A DNA stretch of 46,586 nucleotides from Clostridiales bacterium (lineage in GTDB: Bacteria; Bacillota; Clostridia; Oscillospirales; Oscillospiraceae): contig JAHAEW010000015.1 in the NCBI GenBank assembly GCA_018374635.1, positions 1-46,586 of the forward strand, read 5' to 3'. The notes under the pieces were generated by a model that was given only the letters and a program-made list of their open reading frames with translations, ran no database searches and was not told the origin of the DNA. The position numbers were made by a program, and so were the translations under genes. Below, in pieces: positions 23,089 to 29,339 of this stretch (position 1 is its first letter; the number at the start of each line of letters is the position of its first letter).

Positions 23089-24129
23089 TCAGCCCTCTTC
23101 TTTTTTCACCTGCACGGGGAGACGCATGTGCTCCACATTCTCGGTGATATCCTCAATGATGCCCGAGGCGGCAAACTTGGCGGCCTGCCGGATGGCGTTC
23201 TTGATGGCATAGTCGTCGGAGGAGCCGTGGGCCTTAATGACCGGCTTGGAGATGCCGATGAAGGCGGTGCCCCCCACCTCTCCGGCGTCCAGGAGCTTCT
23301 TGAAGGACCGGAGGCCGCCCGAGACCAGAAGGGCCGCCAGCTTGGTGAGCAGATTTTTCTGGAACATGGCCTTGAGCTGTTTGGCCAGAAAGCCGCCGGT
23401 GCCCTCCATGGTCTTGAGGAAGATATTGCCCGAGTAGCCGTCGGAGACGATCACGTCCACCGCGCCGTAGACCGCCTCCTTGCCCTCCACGTTGCCGGTG
23501 AAGTGGATGCGGCCCTGCTCCCCGGCCTCCTGGAGGAGGGCGTAGGTCTTCTGCTGCAGCTCAGTGCCCTTGGAGGGCTCGGCCCCGATGTTCAGGAGGC
23601 CCACCCGCGGCTCCGGACGGCCCAGCACCCGCTCGGCATAGTAAGAGCCCATAAAGGCGAACTGGAGCAGGTATTCGGGGGTGCACTCGGCGGTGGCGCC
23701 GCAGTCGATGAGGACGGCCCCGCCGTTTCCGGTGGGCACCACCGGGGCCATGGCCGCCCGGCGGATGCCCTTGATGCGCTTGACGATGAGGGTGGCCGCC
23801 GCCAGCAGCGCGCCGGTGCTGCCCGCCGAGACGAAGGCGTCCCCCTTGCCGTCCTTGAGCAAATTGAGCCCCACCGTGAGGGAGGAGTCCTTCTTCTCCC
23901 GGAATGCGGTGGCCGGATTGTCACAGATCTCCACCACTTCGGAGGCATGGACGATCTCCATCCCCGCCGGGGGCTCCTTCATGCCCTCCTCGTGGAGGAC
24001 CTGGATGATCTCCTCTCCCCGGCCCACCAGGATGACCTCTACTCCCTGCTCCCGGACCGCGGCCAGCGCGCCCTTTACGTTTGAGGCAGGCGCGTTGTCG
24101 CCGCCCATGGCGTCTACGATGATCTTCAT
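23089..24129 (-). CDS. plsX: Phosphate acyltransferase PlsX
   Basis: 346 residues. A peripheral membrane enzyme that converts acyl-ACP to acyl-phosphate, the donor used by PlsY in the first step of phospholipid synthesis. The start MKIIVDAMGGDNAP is the family signature. Further motifs are FVSAGSTGALLAAATLIVKR, MAPVVPTGNGGAVLIDCGA, LLNIGAEPSKGTE and IVSDGYSGNIFLKTMEG. GAGGGAAG precedes the ATG. Only 41 nt separate it from the XRE gene upstream, and no terminator is seen there, so the regulator genes may be co-transcribed with plsX. In B. subtilis plsX is controlled by FapR; no FapR gene lies here. Confidence 0.97.
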   Translation of the reverse strand: MKIIVDAMGGDNAPASNVKGALAAVREQGVEVILVGRGEEIIQVLHEEGMKEPPAGMEIVHASEVVEICDNPATAFREKKDSSLTVGLNLLKDGKGDAFVSAGSTGALLAAATLIVKRIKGIRRAAMAPVVPTGNGGAVLIDCGATAECTPEYLLQFAFMGSYYAERVLGRPEPRVGLLNIGAEPSKGTELQQKTYALLQEAGEQGRIHFTGNVEGKEAVYGAVDVIVSDGYSGNIFLKTMEGTGGFLAKQLKAMFQKNLLTKLAALLVSGGLRSFKKLLDAGEVGGTAFIGISKPVIKAHGSSDDYAIKNAIRQAAKFAASGIIEDITENVEHMRLPVQVKKEEG

Positions 24130-24170
24130 GACTCTTCCCTCTTCTTTCTGTGTTCTCGTCCGGACCGGCC

Positions 24171-24401
24171 TTAGGTCAATGGCCGCGGCTCGTCCGTCAG
24201 ACCCAAAAGGTAGTCGGCAGTGACGTTGTAGTGCTCACAGAGTTGGGCCAGTTTGGAGAAAGTGGAGGCTTTCCGCCCGTTCTCCATCTCGCCAATCTGG
24301 TTGGGCTTGACCCCCAGGAACTTGGCAAGCTCCTGCTGTTTCTCCCCCCGCTGTTTGCGCAGCGTTCGTAGCCTCTCTCCAAAAAGTTCGTTGGAGTACA
24401 C
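24171..24401 (-). CDS. Small XRE-family DNA-binding regulator (copy 1)
   Basis: 76 residues comprising a single Cro/C1-type helix-turn-helix. The recognition region is LAKFLGVKPNQIGEMENGR and the C-terminal part is LCEHYNVTADYLLGLTDEPR. No dimerisation or sensor domain follows. It is about 78% identical to copy 3 (24741-24971); nearly all differences lie in the first 30 residues and the recognition segment is the same. It starts at GTG with GGGGGGATTCG in front, 11 nt after the stop of copy 2. It is directly upstream of plsX. The target is unknown. Being alike in the recognition helix, copies 1 and 3 may bind the same operator. Confidence 0.88.
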   Translation of the reverse strand: MYSNELFGERLRTLRKQRGEKQQELAKFLGVKPNQIGEMENGRKASTFSKLAQLCEHYNVTADYLLGLTDEPRPLT

Positions 24402-24412
24402 CGAATCCCCCC

Positions 24413-24646
24413 TTACCGGCCCAATGGCCTCAGTTCATCAGTCAGTCCTAAAAGGTAGTCGGCAGACACCTCAAAGGTCTGGCAGAGCTTATACAGCCAC
24501 TCGATGGAGGTCCCGGCTTTTCCGTTGGCCATGTCGCTGACCTGCGCGGTAGAGACCCCCAGCGCCCGGGCCAGCTGGGCATAGGTCATGTTCCGCCGCT
24601 GAATAAGTTCTTTCAGCCGGGCCGAAAAGATGGCGCGCTCAAACAT
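24413..24646 (-). CDS. Small XRE-family DNA-binding regulator (copy 2)
   Basis: 77 residues, a single helix-turn-helix with LARALGVSTAQVSDMANGK as the probable recognition region. The tail FEVSADYLLGLTDELRPLGR is shared with its two neighbours. It is clearly homologous to copies 1 and 3 but diverged in the recognition helix, so it probably reads another site. AAGGGGGCAGC precedes the ATG. A 7-bp dyad with arms CCAATGA / TCATTGG lies 31 nt upstream and is a candidate operator. It is followed by copy 1 with an 11-nt gap. Confidence 0.87.
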   Translation of the reverse strand: MFERAIFSARLKELIQRRNMTYAQLARALGVSTAQVSDMANGKAGTSIEWLYKLCQTFEVSADYLLGLTDELRPLGR

Positions 24647-24676
24647 ACGCTGCCCCCTTCACATATCAGATACCAT

Positions 24677-24693
24677 CCAATGACATTCATTGG
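24677..24693. promoter_or_regulatory. Candidate operator upstream of XRE copy 2
   Basis: Perfect dyad CCAATGA-CAT-TCATTGG located 31-47 nt before the start codon of copy 2. Its outer CCAAT / ATTGG ends match the ends of the large dyad at 24990-25028. No clear promoter hexamers can be called next to it. Confidence 0.5.
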
Positions 24694-24740
24694 GCTGTGT
24701 GTGGTCCTGTTTCTGATTGACAGGGGTACTCTTTCCCTTC

Positions 24741-24971
24741 TCATCTCAATGGCCGTGGCTCATCCGTCAAACCTAAAAGATAATCAGCCGTGACATTGTA
24801 ATGCTCACAGAGCTGCGCTAATTTTGCAAGGGTCGTAGCACCCCGGCCATTTTCCATTTCTCCAATCTGATTTGGCTTTACACCCAAAACCTCCGCCAGT
24901 TCCCGTTGCGTCTCATGGTTGTGACTGCGCATCTTGCGTAAGCGCAAACCAAATAATTCGTTATGGTACAT
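24741..24971 (-). CDS. Small XRE-family DNA-binding regulator (copy 3)
   Basis: 76 residues, a single Cro/C1-type helix-turn-helix (LAEVLGVKPNQIGEMENGR) with the same tail as copy 1. Codon choice is visibly more AT-rich than in copy 1 and the rest of the window, even where the proteins are identical. That points to separate histories or arrival by transfer, with protein sequence held by selection. AAGGGGGAGCC precedes the ATG. It is divergent from the small gene at 25038, and a 39-bp dyad lies in the 66-nt gap between them. Control of that divergent gene, and of itself, is the simplest reading. Confidence 0.87.
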   Translation of the reverse strand: MYHNELFGLRLRKMRSHNHETQRELAEVLGVKPNQIGEMENGRGATTLAKLAQLCEHYNVTADYLLGLTDEPRPLR

Positions 24972-24980
24972 GGCTCCCCC

Positions 24981-25009
24981 TTGACATATCCAATAAAACC
25001 GTGTATATT
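24981..25009 (+). promoter_or_regulatory. Promoter of the small gene at 25038
   Basis: TTGACA, 17-nt spacer, TATATT on the plus strand. The -10 box lies exactly in the spacer between the arms of the dyad at 24990-25028, and the left arm covers nearly all of the -35/-10 spacer. Confidence 0.8.
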
Positions 25010-25028
25010 GTAATCACGGTTTTATTGG
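24990..25028. promoter_or_regulatory. Large palindromic operator between XRE copy 3 and the divergent gene
   Basis: Perfect 14-bp arms CCAATAAAACCGTG / CACGGTTTTATTGG separated by 11 nt (TATATTGTAAT). Arm centres are 25 nt apart, between two and two and a half helical turns. Occupation would cover the -10 box and transcription start of the plus-strand promoter. The adjacent XRE protein is the obvious candidate ligand. The same dyad would form a hairpin in RNA, but no T-run follows. Confidence 0.8.
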
Positions 25029-25037
25029 GGTGATCGT

Positions 25038-25271
25038 ATGGATAACTTACTCTTTTCCTTGTATGAACTCGCTGCCCGGCTGGACCGGGACGCCGAGGAT
25101 CTCCCGGACTGCTATGCCCTCCGGGAGCGGCACCTGGGCCGGGTCCGGGAGGCCATGGGCGCTCCCTTCTGCGAAAAGCTCCGGGACGCGGCCGACGAGT
25201 GCGCCCAGCTGGACGCCGAGGCGGCCTTTCTCCGGGGCCTGCGGCTGGGACTGGCCCTCCACCGGCTGTAA
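25038..25271 (+). CDS. Small hypothetical protein under XRE-type control
   Basis: 77 residues, mostly helical and acidic, with no membrane segment or cysteine pair. The ending AAFLRGLRLGLALHRL and the opening LLFSLYELAARL recall small Bacillota proteins of the DUF6809 type, but I hold this only weakly. It has a clear promoter at 24981-25009 and GGGGTGA before the ATG. It is the only gene facing away from the XRE array, so it is the best candidate for the regulated output of that module. Its stop codon is 7 nt from the orphan trmFO tail. Confidence 0.65.
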   Translation: MDNLLFSLYELAARLDRDAEDLPDCYALRERHLGRVREAMGAPFCEKLRDAADECAQLDAEAAFLRGLRLGLALHRL

Positions 25272-25278
25272 GGATCGG

Positions 25279-25354
25279 TTACAGCTCCGCCGGGTCCAGC
25301 TTGTCCAGGATCTCCAGTGACCGGCGGCTCAGCTCGGCGTTCTTGTTCCGCTTG
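25279..25354 (-). pseudogene. Orphan 3' end of trmFO
   Basis: Read on the minus strand this encodes KRNKNAELSRRSLEIL, identical to the C-terminus of the intact TrmFO, then DKLDPAEL and a stop at 25279. The intact gene instead ends AGLDAE. It has no start of its own and is cut off from trmFO by the hairpin cluster at 25355-25501. The simplest reading is that this is the original end of trmFO, displaced when the element inserted and the last 50 bp were duplicated. Confidence 0.85.
25305..25354. repeat. 50-bp direct repeat, distal copy
   Basis: Perfectly identical over 50 nt to 25522-25571 (starts CCAGGATCTCCAGTG, ends TTCCGCTTG). Similarity continues imperfectly (about 14 of 20) on the low-coordinate side. 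Confidence 0.95.
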
Positions 25355-25501
25355 TTCCCCACGAAAACCGGTTTTCGTGGGGGCCCTGCTTTCCATCTGC
25401 TCGGGCGAAGTGAATTCGCCCGGTATCAAGATTTTGCTCCGCAAAATGCTTGGCGCCGCATTGCGGCGGCTCGCTTGCGCTTGCGGGCAAGCGGACAGAC
25501 C
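25355..25501. repeat. Multi-hairpin palindrome cluster inserted at the 3' end of trmFO
   Basis: A 147-nt non-coding block of perfect inverted repeats. 25357-25382 is a 26-bp palindrome without a loop (arm CCCCACGAAAACC). The others are 25402-25422 (8-bp stem, CGGGCGAA), 25431-25447 (7 bp, ATTTTGC), 25454-25468 (6 bp, CGCCGC) and 25472-25493 (7 bp, CGCTTGC). It is bracketed by the 50-bp duplication of trmFO sequence. There is no transposase or open reading frame with a ribosome-binding site. The architecture parallels 22421-22714. Confidence 0.8.
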
Positions 25502-26806
25502 TTATTCCGCGTCCAGACCTGCCAGGATCTCCAGTGACCGGCGGCTCAGCTCGGCGTTCTTGTTCCGCTTGCCCTTGACCTTATAGCCCAGGGGCGGGAT
25601 GATGCCGAAGTTCACGTTCATGGGCTGGAAGTCGCCCACCGTCTCGTTGCTGATGTAGAGGGCCAGCGCCCCCACCGCCGTCTCCTGGGGAAAGTCCACC
25701 GGGGGCTTGCCCTGGAGCCTGCGGGCCAGCTCCACCGCCGCCAGGAAACCGGAGGCGGTGGACTCCACATATCCCTCCACGCCGGTGATCTGCCCGGCGA
25801 AGCACACCCGGGGCTCATGCTTGACCCGGTAATAGCGGTCCAGCATCCGGGGGGAGTCCAGATAGGTGTTCCGGTGCATCACGCCGTAGCGCACGAACTC
25901 CGCGCTGCGCAGGGAGGGGATCATGGAAAAGACCCGCCGCTGCTCGGGCCACTTCAGATGGGTCTGGAAGCCCACCAGATTGTAGATAGAGCCCTCGGCG
26001 TTGTCCTTGCGCAGCTGCACCACGGCGAAGGGCTCCTTCCCCGTCTTGGGGTCCTTGAGGCCCCGGGGCTTGAGGGGGCCGTAGCAGAGGGTCTGCTTTC
26101 CCCGGCGGGCCATGACCTCCACGGGCATACAGCCCTCAAAGACCTGTTTGTCCTCAAAGCCGTGGACCTCGGCCTCCTGGGCGGCGCACAGCTCGGTCCA
26201 GAAGGCGTCGTACTCCTCCTCCGTGAGGGGGCAGTTGATATAGTCCGGCGTGCCCTTGTCGTAGCGGGAGGCAAACCACGCCGAGGTCATATCCACGCTC
26301 TCAAAGGTGACCAGGGGGGCCGCCGCGTCGTAGAAGTTGAGATAGCGGCTCTCGGGGAAAAAGGCCTTGATGCGCTCGCTCAGGGCCTCGGAGGTGAGGG
26401 GCCCGGAGGCCACGATCACATTCCCCTCGGCGGGGATCTCGGTGACCTCCCCCTCCACCACGGTGATGAGCGGGTGCTCCTTCACCGCCCGGGTGACCGC
26501 CCCGGAAAAGGCGTGGCGGTCCACCGCCAGGGCGCCGCCCGCCTCCACCCGGTGCTCGTCGGCACAGCGGAGGATGAGGGAGCCCAGGCGGCGCAGCTCC
26601 TCCTTGAGCAGGCCCACTGCGTTCTCCAGCTGGTCGGAGCGCAGGGAGTTGGAGCACACCAGCTCTCCAAAGTCGTCCGAGTGGTGGGCGGGGGTCTTTT
26701 TCCGCGGCTTCATCTCATGCAGCTCCACCGGAATCCCCCGCTGGGCCAGCTGCCACGCGGCCTCGCATCCGGCCAGGCCCGCGCCGATCACGATAACAGG
26801 TTCCAT
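25502..26806 (-). CDS. trmFO: Methylenetetrahydrofolate-tRNA-(uracil-54-C5)-methyltransferase TrmFO
   Basis: 434 residues. A flavoprotein that forms ribothymidine at position 54 of tRNA using methylene-tetrahydrofolate, the Bacillota alternative to SAM-dependent TrmA. The N-terminal FAD-binding motif is VIVIGAGLAGCEAAWQLA. Further family segments are ELVCSNSLRSDQLENAVGLL, GCMPVEVMARRGKQTL, FAGQITGVEGYVESTASGFL and VNFGIIPPL. TAAGGAG overlaps the topA stop codon and precedes the ATG, so the two are translationally linked. The last codons (AGLDAE) differ from the displaced tail at 25279-25354, apparently because an element inserted here. The function should be intact. Confidence 0.96.
   Translation of the reverse strand: MEPVIVIGAGLAGCEAAWQLAQRGIPVELHEMKPRKKTPAHHSDDFGELVCSNSLRSDQLENAVGLLKEELRRLGSLILRCADEHRVEAGGALAVDRHAFSGAVTRAVKEHPLITVVEGEVTEIPAEGNVIVASGPLTSEALSERIKAFFPESRYLNFYDAAAPLVTFESVDMTSAWFASRYDKGTPDYINCPLTEEEYDAFWTELCAAQEAEVHGFEDKQVFEGCMPVEVMARRGKQTLCYGPLKPRGLKDPKTGKEPFAVVQLRKDNAEGSIYNLVGFQTHLKWPEQRRVFSMIPSLRSAEFVRYGVMHRNTYLDSPRMLDRYYRVKHEPRVCFAGQITGVEGYVESTASGFLAAVELARRLQGKPPVDFPQETAVGALALYISNETVGDFQPMNVNFGIIPPLGYKVKGKRNKNAELSRRSLEILAGLDAE
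25522..25571. repeat. 50-bp direct repeat, copy within trmFO coding sequence
   Basis: The gene-internal copy of the repeat at 25305-25354. It encodes the KRNKNAELSRRSLEIL segment of intact TrmFO. Confidence 0.95.
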
Positions 26807-26815
26807 GTGTTCTCC

Positions 26816-29155
26816 TTACGCTTCCTCTGTCTTCTTGGCCGTCTTCTTCGCGGCGGCCTTTTGGGCCGGCTCCTTCTTGGCGGCAGTCTTTTTGGCCGCC
26901 GCTTTCTTGGTGGTCCCGGTCTTTTTGGCCGCGGTCTTCTTGGCAGCCGGCTTTTTCGCGGCGGTCTTTTTGACGGCCTTTTTGGTCTCCTCGGGCGGCA
27001 CGCCCTCGGCGGGATCGGCGTTTTCCGGTGTCTTTTTCTTATAGCCCCGCTGGTCCTCCGGCAGGAAGTTGGGGCACTCGGAATTGATGCAGAAGGGCTT
27101 CTTGAAGCCCCGGCCCGACTTCTTGAAGAGGGTGTGTCCGCACTCGGGGCAGGTCTCCTTGACCGGCACGTCCCAGGTCATGAAGTCGCAGCGCTTACTC
27201 TCGTCCTTGTTGGCGTTGTGCTCACAGCCATAGTAGGCATAGCCCCGCTTGGAAGTCTTTTTCAAAATTTTGCCGCCGCACTTGGGGCACTTGCCCGGCA
27301 TCTCGATGACGATGGGCTGGGTGTGGGGGCACTCAGGCCAGCCGGGGCAGGCCAGGAAGCGGCCAAAGCGCCCGGACTTGAAGACCAGGTTGCGCCCGCA
27401 CATGGGGCAGATGACGTCGGACACCTCGTCGGGCACCTTGATGCGCTCGGTGTCCTGCTCGGCGGCCTGGAGCTCCCGCTCAAAGTCCCCGTAGAAGCCG
27501 GAGAGGATGTCCTTCCAGTTCTCCTTTCCCTCTTCCACCTCGTCCAACCGCTCCTCCATGCGGGCGGTGAAGGCGGTATCCACGATGTCGGGGAATTTCT
27601 CCTTCATCAGATCGTTGACCACCTCGCCCAGGGGGGTGGTGCGCAGGTTCTTTCCCTCCTTCACCACATACTCCCGGTCCAGGATGGTGGAGATGGTGGG
27701 GGCGTAGGTGGAGGGGCGGCCGATCCCCTTCTCCTCCAGGGCCTTGATGAGGGTGGCCTCGGTGTAGCGGCTGGGGGGCTGGGTGAAGTGCTGGCCCGGC
27801 TCGCTCTTGAGGAGCTTGAGGGCCTCCCCCTCCCGCAGGTCGGGCAGGGGGGACTGGCGGAGGACCTCCTCGTCCTCGTCCTTGCCCTCCACATAGACGG
27901 CGGTATAGCCGGAGAACTTGAGGGCCGAGTGGTTGGCGCGGAAGCGGTATCCGGCGCTCTCCACCTCAATGGTGACGCTGTCATAGACGGCGGGGGCCAT
28001 CTGGCAGGCCAAGAAGCGGCTCCAGATCAGCTTGTAGAGCCGGTACTGCTCGCTGGTCAGGTCCTTCTTGAGCTGCTCGGGGGTCAGGTTCACGTCGGAG
28101 GGACGGATGGCCTCGTGGGCGTCCTGGGCCCCGGACTTGGTCTTGAACACCCGGGGCTTTCCGGGGTAGTAGTCGGCCCCGTAGCGGCCCTGGATAAAGT
28201 TTTTGGCAGCCTCCGTGGCCTCGTCCGAGAGGCGCAGGGAGTCGGTACGCATATAGGTGATGAGGCCGATGGTCCCCTCGCCCTCGATGTCCACGCCCTC
28301 GTAGAGCTGCTGGGCGATGGACATGGTGCGCCGGGGGGTCATGTTCAGCTTGCGGCTGGCCTCCTGCTGAAGGGTCGAGGTGGTGAAGGGGGGCGCGGGA
28401 TTGCGCTGCTTATCCTGCCGCTTGACCCCCTGGACGGTGAAGGCGCCGGCCTGGACGGCGGAAACCACCGCCTGGACCTCCTCCTCGCTGTGCAGGTCCA
28501 TCTTCTTCTCCCGGCCGTAGAAGGAGGCCCGGAACCGGCCCAGGTTGGGGGCGATGCGCTCCAGATCCACGTCCAGGGACCAGTACTCCTCGGGCACAAA
28601 GGCCTTGATCTCGGCCTCCCGCTCGGCCACCAGCCGGGTCGCCACCGACTGCACCCGTCCGGCGCTCAGGCCCCGGCGGACCTTCTTCCACAACAGGGGG
28701 GAGATCTGGTAGCCCACGATGCGGTCCAGCACCCTTCGCGCCTGCTGGGCGTCCACCAGATTCTGGTCGATGGCACGGGGGGCGGCAATGGCCTCGTTGA
28801 CCACCTTCTTGGTGATCTCGTTAAAGGTGACCCGGTAGGTCTTGTCATCGGGGATCCCCAGCAGCTCCTTGAGATGCCAGGAGATAGCCTCGCCCTCCCG
28901 GTCCGGGTCGGTGGCCAGAAAGACTTTTTCGCTCTTCTTGGCCGTCTTTTGCAGGTCGTCGATGACCTCTTCCTTGCCCTTGATAGGCTGATAATCCAGC
29001 GTGAAGCCGTGTCCCACGTCCACGCCCAGCTTGCTCTTGGGAAGATCGCGCACATGTCCCATGGACGCCTTCACCTGATAGCCGGGACCCAGGTATTTTC
29101 CGATGGTCTTGGCCTTGGCGGGGGACTCCACGATCACAAGATTCGATTTCGCCAC
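26816..29155 (-). CDS. topA: DNA topoisomerase I with Lys/Ala-rich tail
   Basis: 779 residues. Type IA enzyme that relaxes negative supercoils. The TOPRIM domain opens with LVIVESPAKAKTIGKYLGPG and includes ATDPDREGEAISWHL. The active-site tyrosine is in LITYMRTDSLRLS. Three C-terminal zinc fingers follow (CPMCGRN ... CPGWPEC, CPKCGG ... YYGCEH, CPECGH ... CINSEC). The last 60 or so residues are a histone H1-like run of KKTAAKK and KKAAAKK units that should add non-specific DNA binding. GTG start at 29155 with GGAGG 7 nt upstream; longer in-frame starts reach into the intergenic hairpins. It lies between dprA and trmFO, a common order in Bacillota. Confidence 0.97.
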   Translation of the reverse strand: MAKSNLVIVESPAKAKTIGKYLGPGYQVKASMGHVRDLPKSKLGVDVGHGFTLDYQPIKGKEEVIDDLQKTAKKSEKVFLATDPDREGEAISWHLKELLGIPDDKTYRVTFNEITKKVVNEAIAAPRAIDQNLVDAQQARRVLDRIVGYQISPLLWKKVRRGLSAGRVQSVATRLVAEREAEIKAFVPEEYWSLDVDLERIAPNLGRFRASFYGREKKMDLHSEEEVQAVVSAVQAGAFTVQGVKRQDKQRNPAPPFTTSTLQQEASRKLNMTPRRTMSIAQQLYEGVDIEGEGTIGLITYMRTDSLRLSDEATEAAKNFIQGRYGADYYPGKPRVFKTKSGAQDAHEAIRPSDVNLTPEQLKKDLTSEQYRLYKLIWSRFLACQMAPAVYDSVTIEVESAGYRFRANHSALKFSGYTAVYVEGKDEDEEVLRQSPLPDLREGEALKLLKSEPGQHFTQPPSRYTEATLIKALEEKGIGRPSTYAPTISTILDREYVVKEGKNLRTTPLGEVVNDLMKEKFPDIVDTAFTARMEERLDEVEEGKENWKDILSGFYGDFERELQAAEQDTERIKVPDEVSDVICPMCGRNLVFKSGRFGRFLACPGWPECPHTQPIVIEMPGKCPKCGGKILKKTSKRGYAYYGCEHNANKDESKRCDFMTWDVPVKETCPECGHTLFKKSGRGFKKPFCINSECPNFLPEDQRGYKKKTPENADPAEGVPPEETKKAVKKTAAKKPAAKKTAAKKTGTTKKAAAKKTAAKKEPAQKAAAKKTAKKTEEA

Positions 29156-29263
29156 AATAGTACCTCCAAATTGGGGCTCTCCGTCTCTGTTCCGGAGACC
29201 CTTCTCTCGTCCGCGCCCAGGCGGACCAACTATGCCCTCTGGGGGCGTCAGAGCGGATCTGAT

Positions 29264-29334
29264 CATCGGCAAACCACCGCGTCCCAGTCCGGTTTGCCGA
29301 TGTTCAGGTACGCCCTTGGGCGGGGTATCCCGCC
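29264..29334. repeat. Two hairpins in the dprA-topA gap
   Basis: 29264-29302 has a 12-bp perfect stem (CATCGGCAAACC / GGTTTGCCGATG) with a 15-nt loop. 29319-29334 has a 6-bp stem (GGCGGG / CCCGCC) with a 4-nt loop. Neither is followed by a T-run on the minus strand. The gap (29156-29339) holds no gene. A shorter hairpin with GTCTC / GAGAC arms lies near 29190-29206. Confidence 0.6.
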
Positions 29335-29339
29335 GGGGT

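Noticed and set aside
22421..25571. Classical insertion sequence or prophage remnant
   Set aside because: No transposase, integrase or phage gene is present. The three XRE genes alone are not enough to call a prophage, and the terminal repeats are direct rather than inverted.
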